Of a stretch of 64,000 nucleotides of DNA, positions 31,672 through 42,626 are shown piece after piece. A model generated the notes under the pieces. The model was not told where the DNA came from and ran no database searches. It was given only the letters and a program-made list of their open reading frames with translations. Position numbers and translations under genes: made by a program. Within the stretch, counting starts at the first letter, position 1. Each line of letters starts with the position of its first letter. The DNA is from Combretum micranthum (Eukaryota; Streptophyta; Magnoliopsida; Myrtales; Combretaceae): positions 62,001 through 126,000 of the forward strand of contig JAMXBD010002501.1 in NCBI GenBank assembly GCA_024138025.1, written 5' to 3'.

Positions 31672-33228
31672 TGATAAGCATGGATTATATCTATTCATAA
31701 TAAGCAAATTAAGTCTAATTCTGAGTTTAATGATAAGATTTTGTATTAGAATTGATACTTAATTAGTGTGTATTTTCATTTCAGGTCAAATTAGAACCTA
31801 ATGGAGTGATTAAAAGAAATCAAAGAAGAAATTTGGCCAAAGGATTTAAAGTCACGGGCGTGATTCAAGTAGCAACAAAGTCATTTTCCACCTTGAAGCC
31901 AATCACGACCTTGACTTGAAGCAAGGACCACAAATTTTCCTATGAAGAGTGGAATCACGATCGTGAATGAGGAGGAAAGGAGTTTTTATCAAAGCCAGTA
32001 CCTACCTTGGTGAAGATCACGACCGTGATTGACAACTTGTGAAGCATGAAATTAGAAGGAAACTTGAGTCACGACCGTGATTAATTGGGAAGCAACAATA
32101 TGATTTTTACAACCGTTCATCCAAACAGTACATCCATTCGTAAACATTGTATATTTTCATTTCTTAACCCCTTTAGAAAGAGAGTAGGTATAAATTGATG
32201 ATACCCATTCAGGAATTGATATAGAATTCATTCTACATATCTACACACCTGTTCATAGTTTCTATCATCAACGTATCTTGTAACTGTTCATGAAGTGAAT
32301 ATATTTTGTTCGATTCTGGAAGAAAAAGAAGGAGACTACTGGAATCAAGTGTTTTGGTGTTTGTGATTCTACCATTATTGTTGTAATAGAAAGGGGTTTC
32401 TCTTCTTCTCTCTATCTCTTATCTTGTTTTCATTGTTAATCATGTTGTTAATAAGTTTGTGTTCGTATTTTATCATGTTTGAGTAGATTCTTCAGTTACG
32501 AAGTCATATTAGCATGAAACAAGTATTTAATAGTTAGCAATCCAATTAATTACTAATTTCTGGTGATGGGTCTTCATAAAAGTTGGGAAATTGTAGTGTA
32601 CGACAAGATTCTACACTAGATCTTGATGGAAATTGTTGAGAAATAATTCCATCAAGTAGATCTAAGTCACTAGAACAAGCTACTCCAGTTAATAGAGATA
32701 TTATCATGAAGCTTACTGTATAGTTTAGGAAAATTTAAGGATAAAATAACGTAATAAAGCAATTCTAAATTGTCCATTTACTTAGAAGAGATTCTATTAG
32801 ATTCATTCGGGATTAGAATTAGTTCGTTATGAGAATAAGGACTATGAATTTAGAATTTCAACAGATAAGTAATTAATATGATTAATTGATTTTAATTCAT
32901 GCAAGTATGATCGAGTAACCTATTGTAATTGATTGTGATATTGTTATAGTAAAGCTTTGTTTTGTATGTTCTGTTAGTAAATTTTTGTAATTAATATAAT
33001 TAGCAATTAATTATAAATTTAAGTTATTTAACTCAATCTTATTAAATCGGCTAGATAATAAAGAAGAGGGCGAGTATTGGTATTTGCTAACGACCCCGTG
33101 GAATACGACCCTATAATTAAGTCCTATGCTACAATTTGATAGGTGCACTTGCCTAGCGTTGACCGTACATAGGAATAGATCATAAGTTATAAATTAATTA
33201 AATTTGGTCAAGGATAAAACGCACATCA
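31672..33228 (+). repeat. Element E 5' LTR (1557 bp)
   Basis: It contains five copies of a 12-bp CG-rich palindrome-like motif, TCACGACCGTGA and variants, at 31852, 31903, 31955, 32017 and 32069. These precede a TATA box TATAAATT at 32189-32196. The 3' LTR has the same five sites. Confidence 0.93.
31852..32080 (+). promoter_or_regulatory. Array of five TCACGRYCGTGA palindromes upstream of the E LTR TATA box
   Basis: Starts are 31852, 31903, 31955, 32017 and 32069, giving spacings of 51, 52, 62 and 52 bp, close to 5 or 6 turns of B-DNA. The third is a perfect palindrome (TCACGATCGTGA). Each site keeps two or more CpGs in otherwise AT-rich DNA. In the 3' LTR the starts are 61426, 61477, 61529, 61591 and 61643 with identical spacing. 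A dimeric DNA-binding protein could use such sites (inference). Confidence 0.65.
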
Positions 33229-33234
33229 AGTTTT

Positions 33235-33252
33235 TGGCGCCGTTGCCGGGGA
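33235..33252 (+). other. Primer-binding site of element E (tRNA-Asp)
   Basis: TGGCGCCGTTGCCGGGGA, complementary to the 3' end of plant tRNA-Asp, starts 6 nt after the LTR. It is characteristic of Athila elements. Confidence 0.93.
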
Positions 33253-33362
33253 CTAACGAGTTAGCAATATTAAGAAACCTGATTATTATTAATCTAGCTT
33301 TTTGTGTACTAAATCCATTTTTAAGTTACTAAACTCTGTTCTTCCTTTTTAATTGCAGGTTT

Positions 33363-35048
33363 ATGACCCGAAGTCGTACAACCAATTTAGCTAAGTTTGA
33401 TTCGGAACCTGAAAGAACAGCGCATCAAAGGCTAAGGAAGATCAGAAAGATTTTACAAAATCACCCATCAAAGTAAAAGAAATTCAACCGGAATCATCAA
33501 GCATGGATACCGGGAATGTGACTTTGAATCCACGAGGGGTTGATGAAGTTGAGGATCCTAGGAGTAATGTAAATCAAGCCAGTGGAAATAGAGATGATCC
33601 AGTTAGAGATGTTCGAGATGAAGTTCATAGGCCTATGTGGGACATGTTCATGCCCACAATCGATGGAGTTGCTCCATCCATTCAATATCCTCCAATTCAT
33701 GCAAATAATTTTGAGTTGAAGCCTGCTCTGATTTAGATGGTACAAGTTAATCAATTTGGAGGTGGAGCTTTAGAAGACCCACATGCTCATTTGAAGGATT
33801 TCTTGCAAATATGTGCTACTATAAAGGCCAATAGAACACCAAACAAATCAATACGACTTTTATTGTTTCCTTTCTCACTTAGAGACAAGGCGCGAAGTTG
33901 GTTGGAGTCATTGCCTCCTCATTCATTAACAAGTTGGAATCAAGTGGCCCAGAGGTTCTTAGAGAAATTTTTTCCACCCAATAATACGATTCAATTAAGA
34001 AATGAGATATTTTCTTTCCGTTAGTATGAAGGAGAATCACTTTATGAGTCGTGGGAAAGGTTTAAAGAACTTCTTCGACGGTGTCCTCACCATGGGATTT
34101 CATTGCATGACTTAGTCAGGATATTTTGTACATCACTTGGAGATCAAAAGAAAACGATGATCGACTCTGTAGTGGTGGGAGTTTGATGAAGAAAGTGCTC
34201 CTAAAGCTTACGATTTGATTGAAGAATTGGCTAGGAATACATTTAGTTGGCATAGTGAAAGGAACAATCTTCGACCCGTCGCTGCAATGTATGAGTCCGA
34301 GTCGGTTTCTCAACTTAAGGCACAAGTAGCATCACTTACAGCCCAGATGAGTAAAATGAAAGAAAGTATGGAAGCTTTACCTCAAAGTGACTCTTGTGTG
34401 AGTTCAATGGGAGACTTTATGTTTCTGAAGAAAGTTCAAGTATATAAGATCTGAATTTTATTAATAGAACAGATAGAGAAGCTGAGAATTATAATCCTTA
34501 TAGTAACACTTACAATCCCAATTGGAGGAACCATCCTAATTTTCCTAGAGAGATCAGAATTTACAAAGATCAAACATTCCACCAGGATTTCAGAAGCCAC
34601 AGTCTCAACAATTACAAGCATTGCAGCAACGCCTCGCTTTACCACCACCTGAGAAGAAATCTAATGTTGAAGATGCTTTGACATAGTTTATTCAAAGTTC
34701 TGATGCACGTCATCGGAATCAAGAGGCGTCTATCAACAATTTGGCCAATTGGCTAAAATGTTGTCTGAGAGGGCTCCGGGATCATTACCGGGTAACACGG
34801 AAACTAATCCTAAGGAGCAAGTCAAGGCTGTGACACTGAGGAGTGGAAAGGAATTACAAGCTCCAGCAAAAGCTCCAGAGAGTGAGAAGGAAGTTGGATT
34901 GGGAAGTGAGAACCAGGTAGAGAAGGTTGGAGAACCAATGGAAGAAAGTTTACCTGCTACAAAATCAAAAGAATATCAGCCACCATTGCGTTACCCATCT
35001 AGGTTGAGGAAGGAGAAGAATGAGGAACATTACAAGAAGTTCCTATAA
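33363..35048 (+). pseudogene. gag: Athila-type gag of element E
   Basis: The start ATG at 33363 (MTRSRTTNLAKFDSEPERT) lies 4 nt after a splice-acceptor-like TTTTTAATTGCAG. The capsid region is clear: FELKPALI, then NQFGGGALEDPHAHLKDF, RLLLFPFSLRDKARSWLESL and RFLEKFFPPNNT. A later segment reads AYDLIEELARNTFSWHSERN. The linker toward protease has the Athila box NPKEQVKAVTLRSGKEL. Breaks: a frameshift and stop near 33475, TAG at 33734-33736, TAG at 34022-34024, a frameshift near 34180, TAG at 34684-34686 and others. The three listed TAGs sit where related proteins have Gln (CAG), consistent with C-to-T decay. Confidence 0.88.
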
Positions 35049-35060
35049 CTTTTCAAGCAG

Positions 35061-35632
35061 TTGCACATCAATCTCCTACTCGTGGAAGCTTTAGGCCAGA
35101 TGCCCAAATATGTTAAGTTCCTCAAGGAACTCTTGTCAAACAAGAGGAAATTGGAAGAACTCTCCACTATTACTCTTAGTGGAGAATGCTTTGCAGTTAT
35201 CTTGAACAAGCTGCCTAGGAAACTTAAAGATCCTAGTAGCTTTACCATTCCGTGTTTGATAAGAAACTTATCGGTTGAAAGGGCATTAGCAGACCTTGGT
35301 GCCAGCATAAATCTCATGCCATATAGCTTGTTTAAAAAGCTAAACTTAGGGGAACCAAAGAGCACCAAAATGAGCATTGAACTTGCTAATAGATCCATGA
35401 GATTTCCAAGGGGAGTAGTGGAGGATGTTTAAGTAAAGGCTCAGGACTTTATCTTTCCTACAGATTTTGTAGTACTAGACATGGATGAAGACATTGAAGT
35501 TCCACTCATATTGGGGAGGCCATTCTTGGCAACAGCTGGTGCCGTTATCGATGTTAAAGATGGAAAATTAGTTCTCCGGGTTGGAGGTGAAGAGATGGTC
35601 ATCCGAATGCTATATGTTTTCAGGAAGCCAAT
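35061..35632 (+). pseudogene. pro: Athila-type protease of element E, cut by F
   Basis: LRKTYVKF-like and KLPRKLKDPSSFTIPC segments precede the active-site box ALADLGASINLMPYSLFKKL. DLGA is the usual Athila form of the aspartic protease motif. Further on comes [23 protein letters not shown] near 35430 interrupts the frame. The sequence stops at the 3' LTR end of F; RT would follow but is gone. Confidence 0.86.
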
Positions 35633-38600
35633 TATCATGCCCCATAGGGTATCCTATCGTAACAGCCCACCACATACTATATAAGACTCTCGAATTTCTA
35701 CCCGAGCCCTTCGCGAGTCTTTTATAGATGTAAAGCGTTCCTTTATGACAATAGAATACTCAATCAATGGAGTTAAGAAGTTTAATGTGGCATTCATTAA
35801 CCATAGATGATAAACCAAAACACATATATATACTTTACAAGGTCTAAGGGGCATTCCCCCGCAAAATAATATCAAGTCCATGACAGTCATCCAGAGTCCT
35901 TTAGTTTCCAATGGAAGTCTAAACAAAATCGAAGTAAACTTCTATGGGAAACTCCTATCTCCGGTACCAAAGCTGTGGCTTGCCTCGGCCTAAGCCAAAT
36001 GAACTCATGCTGCAACAAGTAAAAACTATGGGGGCGTAAGCTAACTAGCTTAGTGAGTAAAAACTTCCATATCACAATTAAGACAATTCATTCAAACAAG
36101 TGATTATTCAAGCAAATGATATGCATCAGACAAATGAGTTCAACAAACATATGACCAGCCGGAAATCATATGTGGATGGACTTACACCCTCCATCCCAGG
36201 TTAGCAGATTAACGAATCCTACGGTACGACACCGTTTAAACTCACGGTCAACTGAACAATAATTCGTTTTATGGATCACGATTAACAACAATTTTGTTTT
36301 ATGGATCACGATTAACCAACATATTCGTTTTATGGATCACGAAAAACCAACCAATGCTAATGCTCCATCCCCGTCGTGATGTGAATGAGTCCAATTATAA
36401 TTGAAGTCGAATATAGGTTAATTCAATTCTTTTAGATGACCAAACATTATTCGCAGACAATCAATATAAAATTCTAGCTAAACAAGTAGCAGCTTAACAC
36501 TCAGTTTCGATATTCCTTAAATTCAACTTCACATATCAATAGCAAACAAGTATATAGTTCCCATATACACCATCATGGATGTCAAGTTTTATCTTTGCCT
36601 AAACAACTAATGCCACTATCACTATAATCACAAGCAACAATTGAGGGTGGAAGTAGTACTCACTCGACCATGGTACGCCGGTCTTTTAGTAATAGTAGTC
36701 GGGTAGTAGGGTATCGTCTTGCTCGGGATCACCTACCAAATAAGAACAACCTAATAAGAATCTTATTACTAAACTAATTCAAGCTATAAATCTAGACTAC
36801 ACAAAATCGGAATTCTCGCTATTTGCGGAAGTTCCAACTTAAAGCTGCCATAACTTTGTCATTTTAACTCAGAATTTCGCAAATTTTATATCGATTTCTA
36901 CCTACTTCGAAAGATCTATCCGATTCTAATATTATTTTCAAGTTTTGAAAACATTAAGGTCACGGAACAATGGGATCAGATCTGTTCTGTAACTTTTCCG
37001 ATTCCGAAAAATTGTTTCGCATTTGGTAAAAATGTTCCTAGTTGATGATTCATGTATAGATGGTATATTAATGAATTCCTATTGTGAATATCATGTAATG
37101 AGCTCAATATATGCATGGTTTTGATGATCTTTGATGATGAACTCTTAATTATTATAGAACTCCATAATGGACACTTCTAAAAAGCTATTCTTTCCAACTT
37201 TACATTCCCTAGGGTTTTTAGGATTCTATTCTTGGAATTTACTTGTTATCTAAATAAAAATGAGTTCTCAACATCTATACTAATCATGACCTTCATTTAT
37301 GCATAGAAATTCATATTTTTCACTTGGCAAATATGTTCTTGAACAAGCTTTTCACAAAAATCCGAATTTTGGAAATTTCCTTTTCTTGCATTTTCTTTAT
37401 GAGGAAACTTGTTTAATACATCAAAAATTGAAGCTTTATTGTATCTATTGCCTAAAGACTTCATTTAACTCATAAAACATGCAATTTGAGCTTGGACACT
37501 AAGTGTTTATGTAGACATCATCCTAAAATACGAATTTGACAACTAATCACTATCTCAATATTTTTCATTCTAACTTCACTACTTGTTTTATATTTTACTC
37601 ATGCCTAAACTCATCTAAACTTATGAAAATCATTCCTTAAGGGTACCTATTACATATACCTTCCAATTTTCATGAAAAATATGAGTTTTAAAGTGATTTT
37701 AGTGGTTTTTAAAATAGGGTTCCAAAATCATCCGAATTTTCAACTAGGCATTTCTAACAAAATCTTTTCTTTTTCAAATTTCTTGTTTTCTATACATGAG
37801 GATCTACCATCTAACATATCTATACATAGGCAAGGCTACATTTTTATGATCATCAATGCATGAAAATCAAAATAACCATATGAACATAAGTGTAGATGAA
37901 GGTATGAATGTCTAAACACTAGATCTACCAAATATAATGCATGAATCATGAGTTCCATGGCATGAATAAAAACTTTTATGCAAGATCTCTACTTTACATG
38001 TATGAACAAGATGATATTTCAACAAAAACTCTCTTAAACACTAGATCCACTTCTTCTGATGGCTTGATATTCTTGTATAAGTGTTTTCATGTCCCTAGCA
38101 TATGATCATTGGGATTAAATGTGGAAAACACACAAGAATAGCTTTGCCATTATAAGGTTTAGGAAGAACAAAGCTTGGAATCATCATCTAATGGATGATT
38201 TAAAGAAGAAAAGAAGATGAAACAAGCTTGTGGAGGAATGCATGTGTGTGTGTGTGTCACGGCAACGTTGAGAGGGAAAGGAGAGAGTTTCAACCTTTGT
38301 TAAAATTTGTAAGAGTGAAAATGAGGAGAGAGAGAGAAAAATGAGCTTATATATTGGATAGATTAGGGTTTTAATTGAATAAAAATAGTAAAAATAAAAC
38401 AAAATGAGAGGGAAATGAAAGAAGGGGGGGGGGGGCACCGGCCATGGTGTGTGTGGGAAGGAGAGAGAGTTGAAAATTTGATAAATTTGTAATTTATGTA
38501 ATTAAAATGTAATAAATGTAATAATTATTTAGGAATAAAATTTCTTGAAAAAGAAAATTATAATGAGTAGTTGTAAGGATATAAGAATAGGGTATGGGTA

Positions 38601-39051
38601 GTGTGTAGTGTGGATTGTACTTGGGAATAGTAGACAAGACATCTACTTTACCGGTTGTTACGAAAACACGGGAAAAAGGCTATAAATATAATTTTGATAG
38701 CCCGGAAAATTATAAAATTGATATTTTTGGAATCCTTATAAAATTTCGGTTCTAATGAATATTCCGGAACATTTTTCTGAGTTCATGGTCCCGGGCACGC
38801 TTTTCAGTAATTGAGCTCGGGAAGGCCCGGAATTGAAAAATTCCCAAATTTGAAACTTTCAAAGGTTTAAAATATACTTTAGAAAAATAATTCATGTTCA
38901 TTTACTTTATAAAACTTCTTTTATTATGAAACCGAAGGAAAACCGGATTTAGGGTTCATAAGTTTCTCACTAGGCTTAAACTGGGCTAGATTAGGGTTTC
39001 GCGTTTCAACTCCCGGGGTTTACTTAACTACTGAGAATACCGGGGTTTACA
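35633..39051 (-). repeat. Element F 3' LTR (3419 bp)
   Basis: On + it starts TATCATGCCCC and ends CGGGGTTTACA. It has a three-unit minisatellite at about 36262-36356 (same family as A), the hairpin module at 36147-36196 (ACATATGA/TCATATGT and GGATGGA/TCCATCC, both perfect), a TG repeat near 38242-38257, a G12 tract at 38424-38435 and a TATA-like stretch near 38348. Confidence 0.92.
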
Positions 39052-39088
39052 ACCTCCCCACCTTAAATAGAGTTTTGTCCTTAAAACT
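39052..39088 (-). promoter_or_regulatory. Polypurine tract and conserved stem-loop, element F
   Basis: 19 nt (39052-39070) lie between the LTR and AGTTTTG (39071-39077), TCCT, TAAAACT (39082-39088). Six pairs plus one wobble. Same spacing as in A, B and D. The pol stop TAG is at 39087-39089. Confidence 0.68.
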
Positions 39089-40400
39089 AAACTAACGTAC
39101 CTTGTCCTTCGAATAGTTCAGGGTACTTCCTTCGGATTTCCTCCTCAACTTCCCAAGTTGCTTCCTCAAAGGCATGATTCCTCCATAATATTTTGACATA
39201 GTGAATGTCCTTGTTCCGTAGCTTTTGAGTTTTCTTATCCAATATCTTTACAGGGTGTTCTTCGTATGTCAGATTTTCCTTCAGTTGGATCGGTTCCAAA
39301 TCCAAGATTCTTTCTAGGTCAGCCACATACTTTCTCAATACTGACACATGGAACACGTTGTGGATCCCGGATAAATTTGGTGGCAAAGCTAGCCGATATA
39401 CTAGATCTCCGACTCTTTCCAAGATTTCAAAAGGTCCAATGTATCTCGGGCTCAATTTTCCTTGTGTACGCATTCTTTTAATGCTTTTAATCGGGCTTAT
39501 CTTCAGGTACACATGATCACCCACTTTGAATTCGAGTTCTCTCCTTTTCAGGTCTGCCCAGCTCTTTTGCCTGTCCTGAGCCTCTTTCATTTTCCGCTGG
39601 ATTACCCTTACTTTATCGGCGGCTTCTTGTACCAATTTCGGCCCAATAGCTATCTTTTCCACTTCATCCCAAAACAGAGGGGATCTACAACGTCATCCAT
39701 ACAAAGCTTCATAAGGTGGCATTTGAATAGTTGAATGATAGCTATTATTGTAAGCAAATTCGATTAGATGCACATGACCATCCCAACTCCCTTTAAATTC
39801 CAAGGCACACGCTCTTAACATGTCTTCTAGGGTTTGGATCGTCCGCTCAGACTGTCTATCGATCTGAGGGTGATATGCCGTACTAAAATGCAACTTGGTG
39901 CCCAAACTCTTTTGCAGGCTTGTCCAAAACTTGGATACAAATTTTTCCATTGAATAAGTCATATTTATGGTTAAGAAGTGCGCCGACTTGGTTAACCGAT
40001 CTACTATCACCCATACAGCATCACAACTAGAAGGAGTCTTGGGAAAACCACACACAAAATCCATAGATATCTGATCCCACTTCCACTTGGGAATGGGTAA
40101 AGGCTTCAATAATCCACCCGGTCTTTGGTGCTCTACTTTAACCTGTTGGCAAACCGGACATTTCATTACATAATCTGCCACATCTCGCTTCATGCCAATC
40201 CACCAATAGCGGCTTTCAAATCTTGGTACATCTTGGTACCTCCCGGATGCATGGTATAATCGGAGTTATGAGCTTCACTCATTATTTCCTTCCTCAACTC
40301 TTCGTCCTTCGGTACACACAACCTTCCCTTCATTCTGATCACATCCTCATCATCTATTTGCAAAGTCAAGGTGCTTTCCTACTTAGGTTTCCCTTTTAAT
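39087..40400 (-). pseudogene. Integrase and chromodomain of element F
   Basis: C-terminal part open at 39087-39662: [24 protein letters not shown], then a chromodomain ([34 protein letters not shown]). Core at 39693-40193: zinc-binding [16 protein letters not shown] (first Asp) and LIEFAYNN (Glu). About 26 residues between NMTYSMEK and FVSKFWT are missing compared with A, removing the second catalytic Asp (SDRDPR) without changing the frame. A CGA-to-TGA stop lies between the two parts (near 39690). The N-terminal zinc-binding region (40194-40400) is frame-shifted. Confidence 0.88.
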
Positions 40401-40403
40401 CTT

Positions 40404-41800
40404 TTATATCACTTCGTCATACCTTTGGGCTTCTTTGATCTTTTCTATTAGGGTCGGTTCCAGTGCCAAGTTGCCTATCTCAAGCTCAGCACTTTGGTCT
40501 ATGAACTCAATCTTTAACTTCTCAAAATCCTTAATCAGATCCCTTTGACTTGTGATCAAGGCGGCTACTTCCCCGTGATTTTTCCGACTTAGGGCATCTG
40601 CAACTGCATTAACCTTCCCTGGATAGTAATTTATTCCTAGATAATAATCTTTTATCAGTTCTAGCCATTTCCTTTGTCTCATATTTAGTTCCTTTTGTGT
40701 GAACAGATATTTAAGGCTTTTATGATCTGTGTATATCTCACACCTTTGTCCATATAAATAATGTCTCCATAGTTTCAGGGCGAAGACAACTGCAACCAAT
40801 TCCAGATCATGTGTAGGGTAGTTCTGCTCGTGGGGTCTTAATTGTCAAGAAGCATATGCAATAACTTTCCCTTCCTACATTAATACACATCCAAGGCCAT
40901 TCCTTGAGGTGTCACTATGCACCGTATAGGACTTTTCCGGGTCCAGTAGAGTCAAAATCGGTGCCGATACCAGTCGCCGTTTCAATTCCTGGAAGCTTTG
41001 TTCCCTCTTATCTGTCCAAACAAATTTCTCATTCTTTTGGGTTAATTGAGTCAGTGGCTTAGCCATCTTCGAGAAATCCTTCACAAACTTGCGATAGTAG
41101 CTAGTCAAACCCAAGAAACTTCTTACTTCAGTAACCGTTTATGGTGGTTTCCATTTTACTATAACCTTAATCTTTTCGGGGTCAACAGATATCCCCTTGC
41201 CAGTTACTACATGTCCAAGAAAAGATATTCTATCCAACCAAAAATCACATTTGGACAATTTGGCGTACAACTTGTTGTCCCTTAAGGTTTGCAACGCCAA
41301 ACAAAGATGTTCCTCGTGTTGTTCCTTGGTCTTTGAATATATTAGGATGTCTTCTATGAAGACTATCACACATTTATCCAAAAGTGGCTTATAAACTCTG
41401 TTCATAAGGTCCATAAATGCAGCTGGTGCATTAGTCAGCCCGAACGACATCACCAGAAACTTGTAGTGTCCATAACGACTACGAAAAGCCGTCTTTGATA
41501 CATCCTCATGCTTTATCCTCAACTGATGGTATCCCGAACGCAAATCAATGCATGAAAACACACAAGCCGCTTATAGTTGATCAAACAAATCATCAATTCT
41601 TGGCAAAGGATACCGATTCTTGATAGTTACCTTATTCAACTCACGATAATCGATACACAATCTCATTGATCCATCCTTCTTCTTTACAAACAAAACAGGT
41701 GCGCCCCATGGTGACACACTTGGTGTTATGAATTTTTTACCCAAAAGTTCTTGCAATTGTGTCTTTAACTCCTTCAACTCAGCCGGTGCCATCCGGTATG
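40404..41800 (-). pseudogene. Reverse transcriptase and RNase H of element F
   Basis: RNase [19 protein letters not shown], then [27 protein letters not shown] and [74 protein letters not shown]. The catalytic box reads FIEDILIYS, so one catalytic Asp is Glu and RT activity is not expected. Other breaks: DQL followed by TAA near 41571, and frameshifts near 41130 and 40840. Confidence 0.9.
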
Positions 41801-41830
41801 GTGCTTTAGATATCGGTTTGGTGTTTGGAG

Positions 41831-42387
41831 CTAAAACAATCTCAAAATCAATTTCTCTTTTGGTGGTAATCCTGACAAAATTTCTAGAAACACATCCAAA
41901 TATTTATTTACCACCGGTACATCCCTTCCTTCACGAGTTTCCTCTTCATCCAAAACACCTTCAATAGGTATCATCTCTTCATCCTCCATCATCAATTCAA
42001 AAGAGTTCAACCCAAACCTTCTCGGGACTAAGGTCTCTCCTACGAATTCTACTTTCTCCCCTGATTGGAAACACACTGTCCTCTTTTGGCAATCCACTAT
42101 TGCTTTCACTTTACTTAGCCAACTCATTCCAAGGATAACTTCGTATTTATTCATCTCCAATATTATTAAATCGTTTTTGGAGTGGTGCCCGTGAATTTCC
42201 AATGGACAATCCTTTATCAATTCTCGGGTTGACACAATGCTTCCAGTAGGCGTCTTAATCCTTAGACTAACAGTAGTTGTGGCTATAGGTAATCCAAGTT
42301 GGCTAGCCAAACTAGTGGTGATGAACGAATGTGTCGCTCCCATGTCAAATAAAACATAAGCCTCCACGCTATTCACCCGTATGTGTC
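41831..42387 (-). pseudogene. pro: Protease of element F
   Basis: Open from the putative acceptor at 42387 onward: GHIRVNSVEAYVLF, then DMGATHSF where A has DTGATHSF; the Thr of the active-site triplet is Met (ACG to ATG, a CpG transition). ILGMSWLSKVKAIVDCQK and an acidic stretch follow. No ATG precedes it in frame; an in-frame TTG lies near the start, which fits expression only as a fusion to Gag. Confidence 0.86.
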
Positions 42388-42550
42388 CTGAGGTTGACAA
42401 ACATCCATCACTTATCGAGCCTAAAACACTATTAAAGCTACCTACATAAGGTTCTTACTTCTAGCTTTCCCATAACATATTTAATTTCATTCAGACAACA
42501 ATTCAAATTAATAAATTAAATTTTAACTTAGGAGGGTTTCTATTACTAAC
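42388..42550 (-). other. Putative 163-nt intron between gag and protease (element F)
   Basis: On the minus strand gag ends ...CTGGTGACAG, then GTTAGTAATA (donor, 42550 downward). The segment ends TTTGTCAACCTCAG at 42388, followed by GACACATACGG. Same length, donor and phase as in A, while the interior has diverged. Confidence 0.6.
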
Positions 42551-42581
42551 CTGTCACCAGGCCACCATCCGTGCCGTCACT

Positions 42582-42626
42582 TTAATCCATGGCTGCCAAC
42601 TCTACCTCTTCATCCTCATCTTCCTC
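42582..42626 (-). pseudogene. gag: C-terminal acidic tail of gag, element F (separated by G)
   Basis: On the minus strand it reads EEDEDEEVELAAMD and then TAA (42582-42584). A has Gln (CAA) at that stop position and continues to DGGLVTG. In F the DGGLVTG codons are still present downstream (42551-42575), so the TAA is probably a later mutation. Confidence 0.75.
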
